Source of the DNA: Myxococcales bacterium | GTDB lineage: Bacteria > Myxococcota_A > UBA9160 > UBA4427 | Assembly (NCBI GenBank): GCA_012960035.1 | Contig: DUBZ01000143.1 | Location: 1 to 56,467 of the forward strand | Length of the DNA stretch: 56,467 bases | Reading direction: 5' to 3' | Shown here: positions 17,401-26,806 of the stretch, piece by piece | How the letters are laid out: every line of letters starts with the position of its first letter | Numbering within the stretch: position 1 is the stretch's first letter | The notes under the pieces: generated by a model | What the model saw: the letters and a program-made list of their open reading frames with translations, nothing else | Told to the model about the DNA's origin: nothing | Databases searched by the model: none | Program-made: the position numbers and the translations under genes

Positions 17401-20400
17401 AGGTCCGGAAGCGTGGTCGCGAGTCCGTTGATCAAGGTGATCTCGTACGGGACAAGTTCACCGATGCTCACGTTCACGAGCGGTGTCGTTTTAGTCAGCC
17501 CCACTGCAGAGTCGATCGACGGATCAAGTGCCACGTGGTTGTTGAAGATCTGCGCCGAACCTGGAGCCGCACTTTCGTCGAACGTGAAAAAGGTGTGATA
17601 GCCAGTGGCCGGCGAAACCGCGGGCACCGAAATCGGTGGCGCGAGAGCCGAAGTCTGAACTTCGCAGTGCGCGATCGTCGCCGGGACCGCGTCGTCTGCG
17701 GCCGTGGGGCAGTTGGGTACGTCGAACGGAGTCGAAGCGGGCGACGATGTCGGAGGAATGATCTGCGATTCGCCCGGGGCAAAACCCGACGCGGGAGGTG
17801 TCACGCGCAGGACATAGTTTGCCGATCCCGAACACACGGCGGACGAACCGTTGAGATCGAACTTATAGAAGCCTTCGCCTCGCGTAACCTGGCCCTGTTG
17901 ATTCGGGTCATCGAAGCACGAAGGTGGAATCGAAATCCCGCCTTCCCGCTCAAGCATAAGACTCGCGCCTCGAATCGGCGTGCGTTCAATGGCGCTGTAC
18001 ACCACGCCGTTCGGCTGAATCGGCAGATTGAGATTCAACACGTTGCTTCCGCCGGCCACAACAAGATCTGTGATCTGCTGTGGCCCGTCGGTGTAAGCCG
18101 AGTTCGCGGTACCCATCGATGCCGAGTTGCTGGTTGCATCCGGGGCGCGGAAGACGAGTGAGTAGGCATCACCGCTCGAATCATTCGGCGGAAGACCTGT
18201 CATCGTATAGCCGCCGGACACATCCGCGGTGACGGTCTGCAGCAGCTGGTTGTTGCGATTGAGATCGACGAACCATCCGGTGAGTGGGGTCTCCCCACCG
18301 GCCTGCGTTGCATCGAAGTCGATATCGTGCCAAAGCGAGCCGTTCAACGTACCCACGCCCGGCATCCCGCCGATTGCGATCGATACGCTGGCGCTTGCCA
18401 CCTGAGGCGGCGCATTCCACAGAACCGTCGCGCTATTTGTAACGTTCGTCCCGGTTGCCAGACTTCCGTCGAGCGTTGCCCGGAAGCGCAAGATCAACGA
18501 GCCGCCGACGGCGAGGTCACCATTCAACGTCGAGTAGTCTGCGGTAATCAGTGAGCCCACAACCGTGATCCCCGCAGCGACACCGTTCAAGGTTGCAGAA
18601 TCGGGAACATACGCGAGCTGTCCCGCGACCGGATCATCGAGATCGTCCGTGATCACGACATCGGTTGCGGCTACGGTGGCAAGATTGTCGACTCGAACCA
18701 CGTATTCGAGTTGTGTACCCGCGATGGCGGCGCCCCCCCCGACCACACTGACCTGCTTGGTGATCGCAAGCTGCTGCCCTGCTCCAACCAAGACGATCGT
18801 GGGTTCCGGTCCCGTCGCCGGGTTGCCATCGCCGTCCGTCAAAAGGTTCGGGCCCTCGGCACTCATTACCGTCGCCTGGTTGCTGATCAAAGTACCGGCG
18901 GACGTCAACGCATTGACTTCAAGATCGAATCTGATGGTCGCGCTCGCACCCGGCGACAATACGCCCATTCCCGCGGCCGGAAGCGGCGGCGTATGATCAC
19001 TCGAACTGATCGGAATCCCTGCGATCAAGGGAGACGTACCCAGGTCGGGCCGTCCCACCGCGGTTCCATTCAAGAAAACCGAATCGTCCATGTAAGTCGT
19101 GTTCGCAGGGACGTTGTCTTGGAGCTCGACTGCGGTCACAGGATTGGTGCCGTTGTTGTAGACGACGATCGTGTATCGCAGCACATCTCCCGGATCGACG
19201 ACGCCGATCGTCCCCGCATCGGTGACCAACACTGCATCTTTGCTTGCAAACAACAGCGGCACATCGCCGATCGTGTCGCGGGTCGGGTCGTTCGGGACCG
19301 CCGTGTCGGGGTCGTCCGAAGGCGTTTCGAGGACTCCCCCCGCCACCGCGCTCACAAAAGCCTGGTTCGAGATCACGGTGCCGTCCACCACCGCGGCGTC
19401 GACGGTCACATCAAATACGAGGGTCGCAACGTTGCTGACGGTTGCGGTTGCATCGGCCCGCATGGCACCCGGGGTCGAGTCTTCGGGGGCGTCAATCGAC
19501 ATGCCGCCGACAAACGCAGGAACGTTCCCGACACCGTCGGCAACTGCCGCACCGTTGAGTCTCGTGCTGCCGGGGATGTACTGGGTATTCACCGGAATGG
19601 CATCGCGCAACAAGCTGTCGGCTGCGTTTTCCGTACCGATGTTCTTGACCGTGATCGTGTAGCGAAGCCGTTCGCCGGCTAGCAGGAGCAGTGGATCCCC
19701 GTCGAGATCCGTCGAGATCTTTTCAACCTCGAAGACCGGCATCGAAGTGATCACGAGAGAGGTCACATCTTCATCGCCGGGCAGGAGCGGATCGGCTGCG
19801 CCGTTGACCGCGGGGTCGTCGCTCAACGCGAACGCGCTTCCGTTTACTTGAAGTTCAGCCTGATTGTTGATCGTCGTTTCGTCCGCAATCACCGATGCCA
19901 GGGTGATGTCGTACTCGATCACCACTGTGTCGTTTTGATTCGGGAGATTGAGATTGCGAATATCAATCACACCGGTGCCGTACGTGCCGCCGGTGTCGCT
20001 CGTGTTGCTTGAGTCTGCGGGGGCGGGCACAGGAGACAGGGCCAGCGAACCGGGAACAAAGCGTGCCGCGCCATTCAAGCGATCGGGTTCGTCAAATAGA
20101 GTGAAGTTCTGGATCGGGACCGTGCCCGTGTTCTCAATTTCGATGCGATAGCGCAAGACGTTCCCGGGCGTAGCTTCGGTCGCGGGGTTCACACCCTGGG
20201 TCAGGTTCTGAACCGTCTTCTCGAAGCGATAAAGCGGAAGCGCCCCTGCCGTCGTGTGCGCGTCTTCGTGATCTAGCGCGCCCACGGTGCCATCGGTGAT
20301 CGCGCGCGTATAGCTTCGTCGGTCGCCCGCCGTCGCTACATCGCTGCCGTCCGTGCTGTACCACTGAGTCGCGCCCGCGACATTGGTCAACGCGACGCCG

Positions 20401-23400
20401 TCCTGGCTTCCGATGTCGAAGCTCGTGTCGTAGTTCGCAATGAACCGCTCCGTCGCGCCCACGGCCGCAAGCGTCGTAAGCGCTTCGATCGTGATCGTAC
20501 AAGTCGGGTCGCCTGCGAAGGTGAACGTATAGTCGGTGTCGCGAACCAATACCGGCGAAACGGCAGTGATGCCGTCGGCTTCGAAGACCTGGGCGCTCAC
20601 CGACGTTGGCGCGAGATCACACGTGCCACCGGTGACGCCGTTCGGCAATTGATCGACGATCGTGAGATTCCACGCCGTCGCCGTCCCCGTGTTCTGCACG
20701 TTCAAGGTGAAGGTCTCGGGGGTCCCGATCGTCATGGTCACCGGACCTGACTTATCGAAGGCGAGGGTATCGGAGCCAACGATCGTCATGTCTGCAGTCG
20801 TGCCCGCGTTGCCGGGACGTTCGCTCGTGTCGTCGTCGTCGAACCAGTTCCACGCGAACCAAGCCGTGTTCGCAAATGCGAGACCACTCACATTGGTCGG
20901 CGTATCTTCCAACACGACCGTGATCTCGACCACGATTTGCTCGTTGGCCGGGATGTCGATGCCCGTCGTTGTGTCTTCGATGACGAAGTTGGTTGTGTCA
21001 CCGGTGTTGACCGGTGTCCAAATGCCCGAACCCGAGATCCGATTCACTTCGATGAAGCGCAGGTCCGCGGCCGAAGCGGAAAGGTCGTCACGGATCTTGA
21101 GGTCGTAGATCGGGAAGTCGTACGGCGTGGCGGGAACCGTGATGCGGTAGCGGAACACTTCTCCAACCGAGGCCTCGGGCTGAAGGTTTTCCTTCAATAG
21201 CGGGTCGGGAGGCAAGACGGGGTCGGTCGTATCGACGGCAAGTGCCGGACCGAAACAGTAGTCGTCGGGCGCAGTCACCGTCGGGCAACCATTGCCGGTG
21301 CGTTCATAGACACTGACGGCATCCAACGAAGTCCAGTCACCCCAGACGGTATTCTGAATCATCTCGGGGTCGGGCGTCGGAGTCGTCAGCTGGGTGCGAT
21401 AAGTGAGCTGCAGAAAGCCGCCCGCCGGGATATCGAGGGTCTCGTCGCCCTGTCCGCGGCCCCAGTTCAGTTGCCCCGCAACAGGACCGGTCGGCATTGC
21501 AACGAAGCCCACAACCGGAACACCGTTCATGGCTGCGGTCGGCAGAAACGTCAGGTCGAAGCTGAGTTCGGGCGGAAGTGTATCCACGATATTCAAGTCG
21601 TAAGCCGTCGCATTGCCGCCGTTCACATAGGTGACCACGTACTCGATCATGTCAAGAAAGGCGATCGGATCGGAGGGGTCCTTGCCCGACGTGACGTTGA
21701 AAGATGCCTTGGTGGACGTCAGATTGGACTCAGTCGCCATGATCGCAGCGGTCGTGTCCGACATGGTTTCGGGCAGGCCCGTTTCCCCGTTGGTGTAGGA
21801 AACCTCTGCCGAGTTTTGAAGGATGACGCCGACGTTCGTCACGAGGTCGTTATTGATGCGCGCGGAGTAGGTGATCCGAATCGCGGGGTCGATCGCGCTC
21901 GCAAGCAGGTCATCTTCGGTGAGCGTCACGACCGATCCGATCGTCCAGGTCGCGGTACCGGATGTCTCATCCCCCGGAAACGCGGTCATCGCCCCTTCAC
22001 TCGGAGCCAGCCCGTTGAGGGTCGCAATGCCGTCGAACTGATACGTGATGTCGAAGTCGGCGTTGTGCGAAAGCACATAACTCACGGCACCGGCGTCGAG
22101 ACGGTCCGCGACCACCAGGCTCTCGGTCATGCCTTCCGGGATGTCGATCCGTACTTCGAAAGTCTTATACGCGCCGATTCGAGGGACAAGCGCGGGAGCG
22201 AGGTCGGTCTTGGTAATCGTCAGACCCGGAACCGGTAGGGCCGCGACCACTTCAGCTTCGTAGTCGTTGAGTGCGTCGGCCACGTTCGGAAGCGCGCCGA
22301 TGCGCATACCCGTGGCGCTGCCATTCGCGCCGATCATGCCGCTGGCATTGAGCGCGGTCGTGATCGCCGGGAGTGAAGTCCAGTCTGCCTGAATCGTGTT
22401 GTCGATTTCGGTGAGCGGTTGCACCAGCGAGTCGACCTGGACGTCGAAGGAGAACGTGACCGAGCTGCCGGGGTCGACACTGAAGCCGGGCGCCCAGCTG
22501 AAAAGCGGTTGGTTTGCACCAAACGTGACAACGTCTGCGGTTGGAGGCGTCACGCCCTGAATGTTTCCTTGATACGAAAGGCCGATCGCGGAAAGGTCGT
22601 CGAGCACGCGCAGGTTGTACGCGGTCGCGGTGCTGTTGTTCGTCGCCACGACGATTACGCGCGGTACATCGTCTGCGTCGGCTTCGACAACCGAAAACGT
22701 CTTGGTGAGATCGATCGCCGGCTCTCGTACGACGAGATTGGCCTCGTCAATGGAGATGACCACCGGGGTCGCACTTTCGTCGACGTAGCGAACTTCCGCT
22801 ACTGTGGCCGCGCCGCCATTGACGATCGCCGTGCCGTCCTGGTTTTCAATAATGTTGTCGACGCGGGCGATAAAGTCGATCGCAAAATCAAACCGATTCC
22901 CACCCCCGCCGCCCATCGTCACCGTCTGATCTTCGAAATCCCAGCTCACTTCCGTGTCGGTGCACGTTGGAGTGAATGTGCCGCCGGGCGTAAAACCGGC
23001 CGCAGCGTAGGGCGCGACATCCAGGTTCACAGCGGGGGCTTCGACGCAGCGAATGCCTACAGGCAGTTCATCGCGAATCGTAAAGCTTCGGAGCTGCGCG
23101 ACCGGGATCGCCGTTTCGAGTTCGAATTCGATCTCTTCACCAATCGAAACTGGCTGCGGTGCCGGCAACACGGCAAGGGCGCTGTTTGACGTGGCGATGA
23201 CGCGCTTCGGATCCACCTCGACGGGGATGATCTGGATCGTCGCTTCTGCGGACGCACTCGTGAATTGTCGCGCCCCACCCGCTTCGCCATTGGCACCGAG
23301 GGGTGTGCTCTGATTTCCACTTGCGTTTTGGAGGCTGTCGTAGCTCGCCGTCACACTATTCGTGAGCGTTTCGAGCGGCGCGACATCGTCGAGGGGATCG

Positions 23401-26400
23401 ACGCGGTAGTAAAGGACGACACTGTCCCCAGCATCGATCTGCAACAACGCATCACTATGGGTATAGGAAGCAAGGACCTGTGCGGGGTTGCTGTTCTTCA
23501 GCACGTTGTCGCTGATCGTACCCTCGCCGCCCGCATCCGCGCCGTCTACCAGAGCGTCACCGTCGTTGTCGACGCCATCTCCGGTCAACAGTTCAACGAA
23601 CAGTTGATCTGACGGGTCGGTCACACTGGTCACCGTGACGTCGTACGCCGGCGCGTGTGCAACGCCGCCGGTCATCGCTTCGTTCGTGACGGTAACCCGA
23701 TAGACATAGGTATCGAACGCATCGCCGTCGTCCGCGAGCGCGACAAAGTTGCTACACGCCTCACCCGACCCGTAGAGCGTTTCGTTGCAGACTTCTTTGG
23801 TGACGGTGAGGTTGGGCTCGGTCACGGTGAGGTCAACGCGGCGATGGACTTCACGCGGGAAGCCAATCGTGCTCGGCCCAAGCGTAAAGGTCTCTTCGCC
23901 TGGGATCAGCGTATTGAAGAAGACGGCTTCAAACGTCGAAGTCAGCACATTACTGCTGAGTTCCGCGTGCTCATTGGGCGGTGCGCTCGTGTCTAGCGGG
24001 TCGTTGAGCAACCGCGTCACCGCGTCGGCGCGAAACCAATGGTCTTTGGCGGTAATCCGTTCGGTGGGCACTACGGTGTTGAATGTCCAGTCAAAGAAGC
24101 CCTCGTCAAGCGGCGCGGGAGGCGGGTTGAGGGTCACGCCTTCGATGGCCGAGGTGCTCGTCAACAATGGATCGGTCGAGGAGATGTAGCCCTGCCCGTC
24201 CGGAATTTCGTCGACAACCTGGATGTTCTGCACGGCGATATAAGTAAAGCCGGGTGTCTGAAAACCGAACCAACCGCCGCTCTCTATTGAGAAGCGGCAC
24301 TCTTCACCAATTTCGATCTGATCGTCGGGAGACCCGGGCGGAGGATTGTTTTCCGAACAGTCGCCGACCTGGCTCTTCAGCAGGTCGTAGCCCACGATCC
24401 GTGCACGTAAGGCATCAAGCGTGTAGTCATTCGCGCGATCGGTGATGCCGTCGGCGCGTGGCAGTGGCGCCGGGAACCAGAGTGGCGTCGCATCGCTCAG
24501 CCTGATCTCGCCAATGACATCGGCGCGGAAAGTCAGGTCGTCGTCGAATGTGAGTGCTGTGTTTTTCACGACTTCAAAGGTCAGCGCCTCCGTTGCTCCC
24601 GGCCCGATCGCGCCGCGATCGCAGACGTACACGCTCGCCGTGGCGGGCAGGTCAGTGGGGAGCCTCCAGTTCGGCATGGCGGGCGGGTTTGTGGTCGCGG
24701 AACAACCCGAGGGCGCAGTTTGAACAACCATCGCTTCGCCGAAGGTGAGGTAGGCGAAATAGTCATCGGCGTCATGGCCGCCGTTGTTCGCGAGTTGAAC
24801 CGTAAGGCTAAGCGGGTCGCCCGTACTGGTCAGAATGAAGAGCAGCTCGCTCCCCACCATGTTGACGTCGAGGTCTTCGGGCTGCGCCGTGTCATTGTCG
24901 ACGACTACGTCGTTGTGAAGCGTGGCGGTGCAGTACTCCTCCCACCATATTTCGGTCCTGCTCGTGATGGCAAAGCTTTCGGTCGGGTCGGTGTTGGGCG
25001 GCGCGCTCGCGGGCGCTTCGTTGCGCACGTCGATGTTCGCGGTCAGGTCGTAGTACGTCGGATCGATCAACACCGTACGAAAGGTGATCCTGACTTCGTC
25101 CCCGTGTCGGATCATGTGGATCTGATCGGGAAAGTCGGGATGAACCGTCGAACTCGTCAGGACGAAGTCGAGATCCGTATTCGCGAGCGGGTCGGCGGGA
25201 TCGATCGACGTCAGCGGTACCGTTCCCGGCTGCGGGTTGGTCCACTGGATCGTGTCGATCATGCCGTCGTACGTGCCGTAGCGCGGAACCATCGACACCG
25301 TGGGGGTGAACGTCGGGTCGATCACGTACTCGGCGGGCAGCACGTGGTTGAGTCGAAGTCCTCCGGCTTCTCCGGTGATGGTACCGTTCGAGTTGTTGTT
25401 GATCGTAATCGTAACCAGGCCGGTTGCGCCCATCGGTTGGCCAGTATTGATGCCGGTATATGCGACATTGAAGTCGACGCCACTTTCCAGTGAGTTGGTG
25501 AAGAGTGGATCATCGTCACCACCCGCGTCAGACCCACCAGCGGTGAGCGTGATGCCGCCGGCCGGGGCGTCGGCTTGACAGCCCCACTCGCCACCGTCGA
25601 CGGTATTCGTTCGGTCTCGACACGAGTCGGTCACGCGACCCACGAAGTAGTAGAGGCCACTTCCGCCTGGGGGAGCCACGATGTAGGGGTTGGCGCCGCC
25701 ACCAAACTCTTGGGCGACATCGAAGTCGTTAATCGTCGTCGTCCCGCCGAGGTTCACGCATCCTGCGGGAGATGCACCGCCGGCCGCAGCTTCGGCGTCC
25801 CCTTCGCCGTCGCACACCCAGTCAAACAGGAAGTTGCCGGGGACAATTGAGTCGTCGAAAAACACGTCTTGAAGCGGTGCGTCGCCGTTGTTGCGCACTC
25901 GGATTCGCCAAATGACGTCGTCGTTCTCGTGTGCATAGACGGTGTTCGAATAGCCAGTCTGGGCGGCATCAATGTTGCGTCCAGCCTTGAATAGACCCGG
26001 TTCGGGTTCGCGAAGCGGCAAAGTTTCAGGGCCAGTGTCCGTGGTGAAACGATCTGCCGGCGCACAACTCGGGGTGCTCTCGACCTCGGCTTCGATCGAG
26101 CGGTTGGCCGAGACCAGTCCTTCTTCGTCGACGCTGGCATGGCGAACGACATTGAATTCGATGGCGAGACTCTCGCGATTGCCCGGCCCCGGCGCGTCGG
26201 CCTCGAGCGTAAATCCAGCCGGCAAAGTCCACGTCAGCTGGGAGCCGTTTGTTCCACCGACAGTCGGCTCCACCACGGCGGGCGCAGTCACGTTCGTCCC
26301 GTTAAACACCGTCGTGCCGCCCACGTACGTCAGCCCCGACGATCCGAGGTCTTCTCGAACGACGATCTGCGAAAGATCAACGTCGTCCGAATTCGACGTA

Positions 26401-26627
26401 GGGTTCTTGATCACGATGTTGACGGTGCCGACGCTACACAGCTCACAAAAGCTGACGGTGAAGTCGTGATCGATCAAGTCGGCAAACCCAAGACTCGACG
26501 GACAGCCTGCAGGAACCGTCTGCGCAAGAGACGGCGTCGCCCATACGCACAAAAGGGCGATCGACAGCGTAAGGAGCCAGCTCCTGCTGCGATGCGATCT
26601 ATTTCGATGTCGATTGTCGTGGTGCAC
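11421..26627 (-). CDS. Giant secreted outer-membrane protein: DUF11-like repeats, SdrD_B-like, three OmpA-like domains, C-terminal beta-barrel
   Basis: The product is about 5068 residues from GTG 26627 (frame open to GTG 26735). I prefer 26627 because it gives a normal signal peptide: basic start, then WLLTLSIALLCVWA, cleavage after PSLA. About 17 DUF11-like beta repeats fill roughly residues 40-3170 (pattern: Y-x-V-x-V-x-N-x-G, then D-x-LP or D-x-L). SdrD_B-like modules sit near 2760 (GSLWHDIDFD) and 3170 (GKVFDDRNADGVQDQGETG). OmpA-like domains lie near 3440-3560 (GHSDN...LSRERA), 3600-3720 (GYSDD...LSKARA) and 3750-3870 (GYTKN...LSTARA). From about 4175 amphipathic strands form a beta-barrel ending in Phe (MVGSF). 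It should span the outer membrane, bind peptidoglycan and expose or thread the repeats. It follows the TonB-like gene and is the probable client of the ExbBD motor. Confidence 0.85.
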   Translation of the reverse strand: MHHDNRHRNRSHRSRSWLLTLSIALLCVWATPSLAQTVPAGCPSSLGFADLIDHDFTVSFCELCSVGTVNIVIKNPTSNSDDVDLSQIVVREDLGSSGLTYVGGTTVFNGTNVTAPAVVEPTVGGTNGSQLTWTLPAGFTLEADAPGPGNRESLAIEFNVVRHASVDEEGLVSANRSIEAEVESTPSCAPADRFTTDTGPETLPLREPEPGLFKAGRNIDAAQTGYSNTVYAHENDDVIWRIRVRNNGDAPLQDVFFDDSIVPGNFLFDWVCDGEGDAEAAAGGASPAGCVNLGGTTTINDFDVAQEFGGGANPYIVAPPGGSGLYYFVGRVTDSCRDRTNTVDGGEWGCQADAPAGGITLTAGGSDAGGDDDPLFTNSLESGVDFNVAYTGINTGQPMGATGLVTITINNNSNGTITGEAGGLRLNHVLPAEYVIDPTFTPTVSMVPRYGTYDGMIDTIQWTNPQPGTVPLTSIDPADPLANTDLDFVLTSSTVHPDFPDQIHMIRHGDEVRITFRTVLIDPTYYDLTANIDVRNEAPASAPPNTDPTESFAITSRTEIWWEEYCTATLHNDVVVDNDTAQPEDLDVNMVGSELLFILTSTGDPLSLTVQLANNGGHDADDYFAYLTFGEAMVVQTAPSGCSATTNPPAMPNWRLPTDLPATASVYVCDRGAIGPGATEALTFEVVKNTALTFDDDLTFRADVIGEIRLSDATPLWFPAPLPRADGITDRANDYTLDALRARIVGYDLLKSQVGDCSENNPPPGSPDDQIEIGEECRFSIESGGWFGFQTPGFTYIAVQNIQVVDEIPDGQGYISSTDPLLTSTSAIEGVTLNPPPAPLDEGFFDWTFNTVVPTERITAKDHWFRADAVTRLLNDPLDTSAPPNEHAELSSNVLTSTFEAVFFNTLIPGEETFTLGPSTIGFPREVHRRVDLTVTEPNLTVTKEVCNETLYGSGEACSNFVALADDGDAFDTYVYRVTVTNEAMTGGVAHAPAYDVTVTSVTDPSDQLFVELLTGDGVDNDGDALVDGADAGGEGTISDNVLKNSNPAQVLASYTHSDALLQIDAGDSVVLYYRVDPLDDVAPLETLTNSVTASYDSLQNASGNQSTPLGANGEAGGARQFTSASAEATIQIIPVEVDPKRVIATSNSALAVLPAPQPVSIGEEIEFELETAIPVAQLRSFTIRDELPVGIRCVEAPAVNLDVAPYAAAGFTPGGTFTPTCTDTEVSWDFEDQTVTMGGGGGNRFDFAIDFIARVDNIIENQDGTAIVNGGAATVAEVRYVDESATPVVISIDEANLVVREPAIDLTKTFSVVEADADDVPRVIVVATNNSTATAYNLRVLDDLSAIGLSYQGNIQGVTPPTADVVTFGANQPLFSWAPGFSVDPGSSVTFSFDVQVDSLVQPLTEIDNTIQADWTSLPAITTALNASGMIGANGSATGMRIGALPNVADALNDYEAEVVAALPVPGLTITKTDLAPALVPRIGAYKTFEVRIDIPEGMTESLVVADRLDAGAVSYVLSHNADFDITYQFDGIATLNGLAPSEGAMTAFPGDETSGTATWTIGSVVTLTEDDLLASAIDPAIRITYSARINNDLVTNVGVILQNSAEVSYTNGETGLPETMSDTTAAIMATESNLTSTKASFNVTSGKDPSDPIAFLDMIEYVVTYVNGGNATAYDLNIVDTLPPELSFDLTFLPTAAMNGVPVVGFVAMPTGPVAGQLNWGRGQGDETLDIPAGGFLQLTYRTQLTTPTPDPEMIQNTVWGDWTSLDAVSVYERTGNGCPTVTAPDDYCFGPALAVDTTDPVLPPDPLLKENLQPEASVGEVFRYRITVPATPYDFPIYDLKIRDDLSASAADLRFIEVNRISGSGIWTPVNTGDTTNFVIEDTTTGIDIPANEQIVVEITVVLEDTPTNVSGLAFANTAWFAWNWFDDDDTSERPGNAGTTADMTIVGSDTLAFDKSGPVTMTIGTPETFTLNVQNTGTATAWNLTIVDQLPNGVTGGTCDLAPTSVSAQVFEADGITAVSPVLVRDTDYTFTFAGDPTCTITIEALTTLAAVGATERFIANYDTSFDIGSQDGVALTNVAGATQWYSTDGSDVATAGDRRSYTRAITDGTVGALDHEDAHTTAGALPLYRFEKTVQNLTQGVNPATEATPGNVLRYRIEIENTGTVPIQNFTLFDEPDRLNGAARFVPGSLALSPVPAPADSSNTSDTGGTYGTGVIDIRNLNLPNQNDTVVIEYDITLASVIADETTINNQAELQVNGSAFALSDDPAVNGAADPLLPGDEDVTSLVITSMPVFEVEKISTDLDGDPLLLLAGERLRYTITVKNIGTENAADSLLRDAIPVNTQYIPGSTRLNGAAVADGVGNVPAFVGGMSIDAPEDSTPGAMRADATATVSNVATLVFDVTVDAAVVDGTVISNQAFVSAVAGGVLETPSDDPDTAVPNDPTRDTIGDVPLLFASKDAVLVTDAGTIGVVDPGDVLRYTIVVYNNGTNPVTAVELQDNVPANTTYMDDSVFLNGTAVGRPDLGTSPLIAGIPISSSDHTPPLPAAGMGVLSPGASATIRFDLEVNALTSAGTLISNQATVMSAEGPNLLTDGDGNPATGPEPTIVLVGAGQQLAITKQVSVVGGGAAIAGTQLEYVVRVDNLATVAATDVVITDDLDDPVAGQLAYVPDSATLNGVAAGITVVGSLITADYSTLNGDLAVGGSLILRFRATLDGSLATGTNVTNSATVLWNAPPQVASASVSIAIGGMPGVGTLNGSLWHDIDFDATQAGGETPLTGWFVDLNRNNQLLQTVTADVSGGYTMTGLPPNDSSGDAYSLVFRAPDATSNSASMGTANSAYTDGPQQITDLVVAGGSNVLNLNLPIQPNGVVYSAIERTPIRGASLMLEREGGISIPPSCFDDPNQQGQVTRGEGFYKFDLNGSSAVCSGSANYVLRVTPPASGFAPGESQIIPPTSSPASTPFDVPNCPTAADDAVPATIAHCEVQTSALAPPISVPAVSPATGYHTFFTFDESAAPGSAQIFNNHVALDPSIDSAVGLTKTTPLVNVSIGELVPYEITLINGLATTLPDLSIEDRYPAGFRYMEGSAQIDGKPTEPTIEGRVLTWSGLSVEASGRRTVALLLAVGAGVTEGEFTNRALALTSSSGVPLSGEARATVRVVPDPDFACTDVLGKVFDDRNADGVQDQGETGLSGVRLVTPRGLAATTDAHGRYHITCAIVPREGRGSNFALKLDERTLPSGYRLSTRGVNLARATRGKALKMNFGATIDRVVSLDLVDAVFRPGSTLMRDQWKPRVDRLIEEMEAGPSILRLSYVADVEDAGLVDRRLAAIRELIESRWEHEPLRIERDVFWRLGNPATEETHERLRRKSWDVLASAFDSATRIDTGSAVERQLSSDASFTTWAQDAERVESQEGDQLSEREVLKDAFETVKLKNVVPPIYFASGQADIPQTTIETLRLILDGMGHLDGVRVHLTGHSDNQPLSGELAARYGDNVGLSRERAGEAAELIQRQLSLSPDSISFEWAGDAYPLGANETEPGRARNRRVEIEVWYDEARKEVAIEDFVTRGDIRRVKVCRTETVCKMRFREGHVRRARVKNLIPPLRYGEQGVGKLDSFAAQISRALEDLSNKQGVAVKLIGYSDDAALSERSSRIYGDHLGLSKARARRVALSLNDVLKASNVSFESDGRGTARPVASNDDKLGRALNRRIEVEFWYDDPLQELSDEPQVCPDTGDAEWVAKIYYPAWGRITPLPLKDGEATIAPQYLNDLKRGLADVAGRTRPRLRFVGYTKNERLDRRTASVYGDDIGLSTARARRVMESVQAALGLEDDQVEHEGRGYVYSNDVVNGGFIEGDEAQVAVQVVYDEAAVLDDLEGVSITPITREITPRSALELNVMRISVDGEPIDDPGRSHADIGRCTDVALSEADVKFHFDALTSERRLSVTIEAGTVVSDTSTSPNADATQAAAPARFRMDTNYPHFIARAEVRIFEAGASLRSQPLEVLPIEQAGVAEWQPAADPFASPKRELVFVLRAYDAEERFDETAPQSLWLVKAPIGTSLPGEASMTLGSSVANPSSTSSADSLFAGYGESGPLLTNIPLDSAGTVRVHGASVPDGHRVWIAGRPVPVDENGAFIAEAILPSGLHTVEVNIQDEEGWGDLFLRDLDIPRDDWFYVGIADITLSLDKTNGPKDQLDGENQPFDSDPFAEGRLAFFLTGKFAQDWRLTASADTREGAIDELFTNFLDKSPESLFRRIDPDYHYPTFGDDGTVQELAPTLGKFFVKLTKDDSHLMWGNFNVGYRDNELALVERGLYGGSLHAVSDDTTSFGEKRYMLGGFAADPGTVRGRDEFRGTGGSLYYLRNRDLLNGSETLRIELRDKDSGLVSGVVDLRPGLDYDIDYFQGRILLSEPMASTVADELLVRSDGMSGYQSWLVTQYEYAPGFTELDTLSTGGRTHAWVGDFLKIGATANHNDDDGRKSDLYAVDLTLRMTSESWLKVQAGRSEGQISFASRSDDGGFEFLGGNDLGLEAVDAYAYRADLSIGFADWLPSGRGRIDMYAQLLDAGYSAPGLTTLVDVEQFGGNLKLPISQRLKIRAKADHSKEDAGLETTAMEVNADFALTEQVGLSAGVRRDERTDHSSVVVATQEEGERTDAVVQVEYDPGNRWRSYVFGQTTVEATGDREKNWRGGAGGEMLLTERLSAEGEVSHGELGPAARVGTNFQKSDSTNVYLNYALDNERGANGLHTRTGNLIGGANSRLSDSASVYMENRYQHSKPETGLTRAVGMTLTPTERWSIGANLELGTLKDRRTSAETERTAAAVSVGYHFDQASVSTGIEFRYDDIERSDGSNDDRTSWLFKNALRVQLTDDWRLLAKFNHAMSHTSLGDFFDADFTEAVMGYAYRPVANDRLNALFKYTYFYSFPSPEQANSSGTTSASFIQRSHVLAMDASYDITRIWSVGGKYAFRSSQVSLDREDPKFFENDAHLYILRSDLRLFKHWESTVEGRILDLPDLNERKSGVLVTVNRYFGEHFKVGVGYNFTDFSEDLTDLDYDDHGWFLNMVGSF

Positions 26628-26728
26628 GACTGCCTCGCCCTTCGCGATCGTGGGATCGCGTACTGCAAAAGGGGACCGAGGCAGCGCGAAGCGTTGTGCG
26701 CTGAATTCCGGCGGTCCCGCTGTCATGA

Positions 26729-26747
26729 AACGCACATTCGATGCGTT
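26729..26747. promoter_or_regulatory. Dyad upstream of giant gene, shared half-site with operon head
   Basis: AACGCA-7 nt-TGCGTT is a perfect dyad. On the minus strand its half TCGAATGTGCGTT (13 nt) is identical to the sequence at 36669-36681 upstream of the first gene of the cluster. It lies about 102 nt from the preferred giant start, against 88 nt for the other copy. Confidence 0.35.
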
Positions 26748-26806
26748 CTTTAGACCGGTGACTTTGCGTCGTCGCCTTTCAGCGACTTTGCCTTTGTCTG
26801 AATCAC

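Noticed and set aside
12300..25850. Many plus-strand frames of 60-330 codons antisense to the giant gene (for example 17346-18161 and 18711-19682)
   Set aside because: They are Arg/Gly/Asp-rich mirror frames of a high-GC coding strand, with no RBS, motif or signal; the minus frame has clear domains throughout.
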